From NCBI RefSeq assembly GCF_029813785.1, contig NZ_JARVKY010000001.1, forward strand, positions 372,001-436,000: DNA of 64,000 bases, given 5' to 3'. The stretch is from Streptomyces sp. DH41 (GTDB lineage Bacteria > Actinomycetota > Actinomycetes > Streptomycetales > Streptomycetaceae). Position 1 is the first letter of the stretch. Each line of letters starts with the position of its first letter. The notes under the pieces are model-generated. The model saw only the letters and a list, made by a program, of their open reading frames with translations, made no database searches and was not told the origin of the DNA. The position numbers and the translations under genes were made by a program. Shown here in pieces: positions 61,444 through 64,000 of the stretch.

Positions 61444-61528
61444 AAAGCGTGAACTTTCCGGCCCAACTGTCCTCAAGTCGCTCATCTGAGTGGCCCAAGG
61501 ACGAACGCCCTCAAAAGTTCACGCTTTT
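61443..61528. promoter_or_regulatory. paired inverted operators upstream of TetR gene
   Basis: AAAAGCGTGAACTTT (61443-61457) and AAAGTTCACGCTTTT (61514-61528) are perfect inverse complements, 15 bp each. Each copy also has its own dyad (AAAG, 6 bp, CTTT), so each can bind a dimer. They are 71 bp apart and end 15 bp before the TetR start. Confidence 0.75.
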
Positions 61529-61543
61529 CCGGACCATAGGTGC

Positions 61544-62167
61544 ATGAGCCCGGCCCCCTGGCACGACCGCGACCCTCTCAGCACCGGACATGTGATCCGT
61601 ACGACGCGCGCACTCATGCGCACCGACGGACTGAACGTGTCCATCCCCTCCATCGCCCACGCTTGCGGCGTCTCGCGCAACTACCTCTACTCGAACTGGA
61701 AGACCGCCTCCGCGCTTCATCTGCGCGCACTGACGACCGAACTCGCGCACGCCTTCGACGCCGCGGACCGCACGCACCCCAGTGACGGCACCGTCCGGGG
61801 GATCGTCGAGCACCTGACCCAGGTCGTACGCGGCGTCCGACGCCATCCGACGACAGCGGCCGTCGCCCGTACCTCCTCCAGGGCGCTCGCCCAGGCGCAC
61901 ACAGCGACCGACGGTCCCCTGGCGCAGCTGGTGACGGAGTATGTCAGCGATCTGCTGTACCCCCTCGCCCCGCACGGCGGAGTATGGAGCGACCTCGCGC
62001 TCCATTCCAGGCCCTGGAAAGTCATGTGGATCGCCCGGCCGGCCGCCCTCTGCCCCGAGGCCGTCGGCGACCCGGACTGGGAGGCCATCCTGGACGGGGC
62101 CTTCGCCGACCTGCTGCGCGACCTGCTCGCCCCCTGGTCCACTCCCGAGCGACCCGGACCCGAATAG
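61544..62167 (+). CDS. TetR-family regulator
   Basis: A 207-residue TetR/AcrR-type protein: STGHVIRTTRALMRTDGLNVSIPSIAHACGVSRNYLYSNWKTASALHLRAL is the helix-turn-helix, followed by an all-helical ligand domain. The ATG at 61544 has no strong ribosome site. The paired operator immediately upstream suggests autoregulation with DNA looping. Candidate targets are itself and the glycosyltransferase gene downstream. Confidence 0.85.
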   Translation: MSPAPWHDRDPLSTGHVIRTTRALMRTDGLNVSIPSIAHACGVSRNYLYSNWKTASALHLRALTTELAHAFDAADRTHPSDGTVRGIVEHLTQVVRGVRRHPTTAAVARTSSRALAQAHTATDGPLAQLVTEYVSDLLYPLAPHGGVWSDLALHSRPWKVMWIARPAALCPEAVGDPDWEAILDGAFADLLRDLLAPWSTPERPGPE

Positions 62168-62296
62168 CCCGGCCCCAATGACCCCGGGCCCAGAATTCAC
62201 AGTTCGGATTCACAGCTCGGCTTCCCGGCCCGGATTCACAGCGCATCCCCAGGCGGACCACAGTCCGTGCCCATCGGCCGTGGACACGGTGGCGTG

Positions 62297-64000
62297 GTGA
62301 CATCTGCCACCGCTTCACCGCACACGGCCACCGAGCCGCCCGTACCGTCGCCCCCCGCACGCGGCGCGCCACGATGGTCGCTGCCCGCCCTGTCGGCGAT
62401 CCTCGCCCTGGCGGCCGGCCTGTACTCCTGGAACCTGTCCGGGGCCGACCTGAACAGCTTCTACAGTGCCGCCGTGCTCAGCGGCACCGAGAGCTGGAAG
62501 GCGTGGTTCTTCGGCTCGCTCGACGCGGGGAACTTCCTGACCGTCGACAAGCCGCCCTTCGCCCTGATGGTCATGGGCCTGTCCTGCCGCGTCTTCGGCT
62601 ACGGGACCTGGCAGATGATGCTGCCGCTGATCCTGGCCGCACTGGCGACGATCTGGATCCTGCACTCCTCCGTGAAGCGGGTGTGGGGCCACGGCGCGGC
62701 GGCGATCGCCGCGCTGGTGCTGGCGCTGACCCCGATCACCGTCGCCATCAACCGGGACAACAACCCCGACACACTGCTGGTGTTCCTGATGGTGGGCGGG
62801 GCGGCACTCGGTCTGCGCGCCGTCCGCAACGGGCGGCTGCTGCCCCTGCTGGGCGCGGCGGCCTGCTTCGGGCTCGCGTTCAACACGAAGATGCTCCAGG
62901 GCTACATCGCACTCCCGGCGGTCTTCGCCGTGTACGCGTACGCGACGGACCTCGGCTGGGCGAAGCGGATCAGGAACCTGGTGCTCGCCGCGGTCGCCCT
63001 GGCCGTCTCCAGCTTCTGGTGGGCGGCGGCGGTGTCCCTGGTTCCCGCCTCCGAGCGGCCGTACATCGGCGGTTCCACGGACGGCACGGCCTGGGACCTG
63101 ATCACGGGCTACAACGGGCTCGGCCGGGTCTTCGGCGGCGACGGCAACATGGGCGGAGGAGGAGGCGGAGGCGGCGGCTTCTCGGGCGCGGCGGGCATCG
63201 GCAGGATGTTCAACGACGTGCTCGGCGGCCAGATCTCCTGGCTGCTCCCCTTCACGGGCATCGCGCTCGCCGGCGGCCTGGTGCTGTGCGGCAGGGCGCC
63301 CCGTACCGACCCGACGCGCGCCGCACTGGTGCTCTGGGGCGGCTGGACGGCCGTGCACTACCTGACCTTCGCCATGGCCGAGGGCACCATGCACCCGTAC
63401 TACACGACCGCGCTCGCGCCCGGCATCGCGGCGCTGTGCGGGGGCGGCGGTGTCATGCTGCTGCGCGCCTTCCGGGCGGACCGGCGGTGGGTGTGGGTGC
63501 TGCCCCTCGCCCTCGGAGTCACGGGTGTCTGGGCAGTCGTGCTGCTGCGTCGCGCCCCGGGCTGGAACACCTGGCTGTGGCCGTCGATCGCGGTGGTGAC
63601 GGCGCTGGCGATCACGGGGCTGCTCGTCTTCCGTCCGGGGCACCGGGTACGGCTGCTGGCGGTGTCGGTGGCCGCGGCCGTCGTCGCCGGGGTCGCGGGT
63701 CCGGCGGCGTACGCCTGGTCGGTACCGTCCGGTTCGGGCGGCGGCATGGGCGGCACCAACCCGACCGCCGGTCCGCCGACGGGCGGCGGGACGGGCGGCC
63801 CGGGCGGCGGGGGCGGGTTTCCTGGTGGCGGAGGCGGAGGCGCCGGCCGGGACGGGTTCCCGGGCGACAGGAACGGCGAGGGGCCAGGCGGTCAGCCGCA
63901 GGGCGCCCAGGAGGCCCCGCCCAGCGGCACCTTCCCAGACGGTGGCGAAAACGGCCAGGCTCCCCGGGACGCCGGTGAAACCAGCGACACGCCCCCGAAC
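62297..64000 (+). CDS. GT39 (ArnT/PMT-like) membrane glycosyltransferase, partial
   Basis: 568 codons to the window end, no stop reached. After a Pro-rich cytosolic start, membrane helices begin (ALSAILALAAGLYSW) with the GT39 acidic motif near NLSGADLNSFYSAAV, then DKPPFALMVMGLSCRVFGYG and INRDNNPDTLLVFLMVGGAALG. About ten or more hydrophobic segments follow. An outer loop has a Gly-rich run (MGGGGGGGGGF, near residue 285) and the C-terminus is a Gly/Pro-rich tail. It probably transfers a polyprenyl-linked sugar to a protein or cell-wall acceptor outside the membrane. GTG 62297 (GTG 62294 also possible). Confidence 0.85.
   Translation, partial: MTSATASPHTATEPPVPSPPARGAPRWSLPALSAILALAAGLYSWNLSGADLNSFYSAAVLSGTESWKAWFFGSLDAGNFLTVDKPPFALMVMGLSCRVFGYGTWQMMLPLILAALATIWILHSSVKRVWGHGAAAIAALVLALTPITVAINRDNNPDTLLVFLMVGGAALGLRAVRNGRLLPLLGAAACFGLAFNTKMLQGYIALPAVFAVYAYATDLGWAKRIRNLVLAAVALAVSSFWWAAAVSLVPASERPYIGGSTDGTAWDLITGYNGLGRVFGGDGNMGGGGGGGGGFSGAAGIGRMFNDVLGGQISWLLPFTGIALAGGLVLCGRAPRTDPTRAALVLWGGWTAVHYLTFAMAEGTMHPYYTTALAPGIAALCGGGGVMLLRAFRADRRWVWVLPLALGVTGVWAVVLLRRAPGWNTWLWPSIAVVTALAITGLLVFRPGHRVRLLAVSVAAAVVAGVAGPAAYAWSVPSGSGGGMGGTNPTAGPPTGGGTGGPGGGGGFPGGGGGGAGRDGFPGDRNGEGPGGQPQGAQEAPPSGTFPDGGENGQAPRDAGETSDTPPN

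Overview
The window is a piece of a Streptomyces (or very close relative) chromosome. The support is very high G+C, many GTG starts, strong third-position G/C bias, several DUF5753/DUF397 regulator modules, and familiar actinobacterial gene order. From memory (not checked), the backbone order msdA – copZ/copA – citrate synthase – RecD-like helicase – rbs operon – GH3 N-acetylglucosaminidase – S37 tripeptidyl aminopeptidase resembles the S. coelicolor SCO2720s–SCO2760s region.

Layout. 1–8.4 kb: a vWA lipoprotein, a two-gene ABC-2 system whose ATPase is fused to an exported alpha/beta hydrolase, an APC amino-acid permease and an LppX-like lipoprotein. 8.5–14.3 kb: methylmalonate-semialdehyde dehydrogenase, a small MerR-like protein, a GNAT acetyltransferase, then copZ–copA behind a CsoR-type operator. 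14.9–21.9 kb: citrate synthase, a RecD2-type helicase, a Uma2 protein and a discoidin-repeat/DUF1963 protein. 22–27.5 kb: a DUF5753 regulator with two DUF397 proteins and an RsbW-like ATPase, an ArsR–SRPBCC fusion, an ECF41 sigma factor with its carboxymuconolactone-decarboxylase partner, a 17-bp tandem repeat array and a lipoprotein. 27.7–33.7 kb: the ribose operon rbsR–rbsA–rbsCB (fused)–rbsK–rbsD.

33.9–42.7 kb is the accessory part: an orphan type VII secretion (ESX/WXG100) island. It holds two WXG100-like proteins, a DUF6507 protein, a polymorphic toxin whose C-terminal cassette is out of frame, immunity genes (a frameshifted cognate candidate, YwqK-type, Imm49), gene remnants, and a chimera in which the start of an EccD-like gene is joined, out of frame, to the end of an EccC-like gene. 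The toxin tail and immunity stretch (about 37.0–39.1 kb) is visibly less G+C-rich than its surroundings. The secretion channel genes are absent, so secretion would need a system elsewhere.

42.7–48.2 kb: a sugar-catabolic cluster (oxidoreductase, DUF993 aldolase-like protein, two TIM-barrel isomerases, LacI regulator). 48.2–64 kb: a GNAT protein, a Tat-exported GH3 hexosaminidase, a lipoprotein, an S37 peptidase, a small secreted protein, a 1249-residue fused ABC exporter, a frameshifted small gene, a phytase-like esterase, a second DUF5753/DUF397 module, a TetR regulator behind paired operators and a GT39 glycosyltransferase that runs off the window.

The main non-coding signals are a 41-nt repeat inserted in frame in two unrelated genes, a 17-bp tandem array, decamer and heptamer arrays, a long structured leader upstream of mmsA, and several strong dyads. 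I found no tRNA, rRNA, CRISPR array, integrase or insertion sequence.
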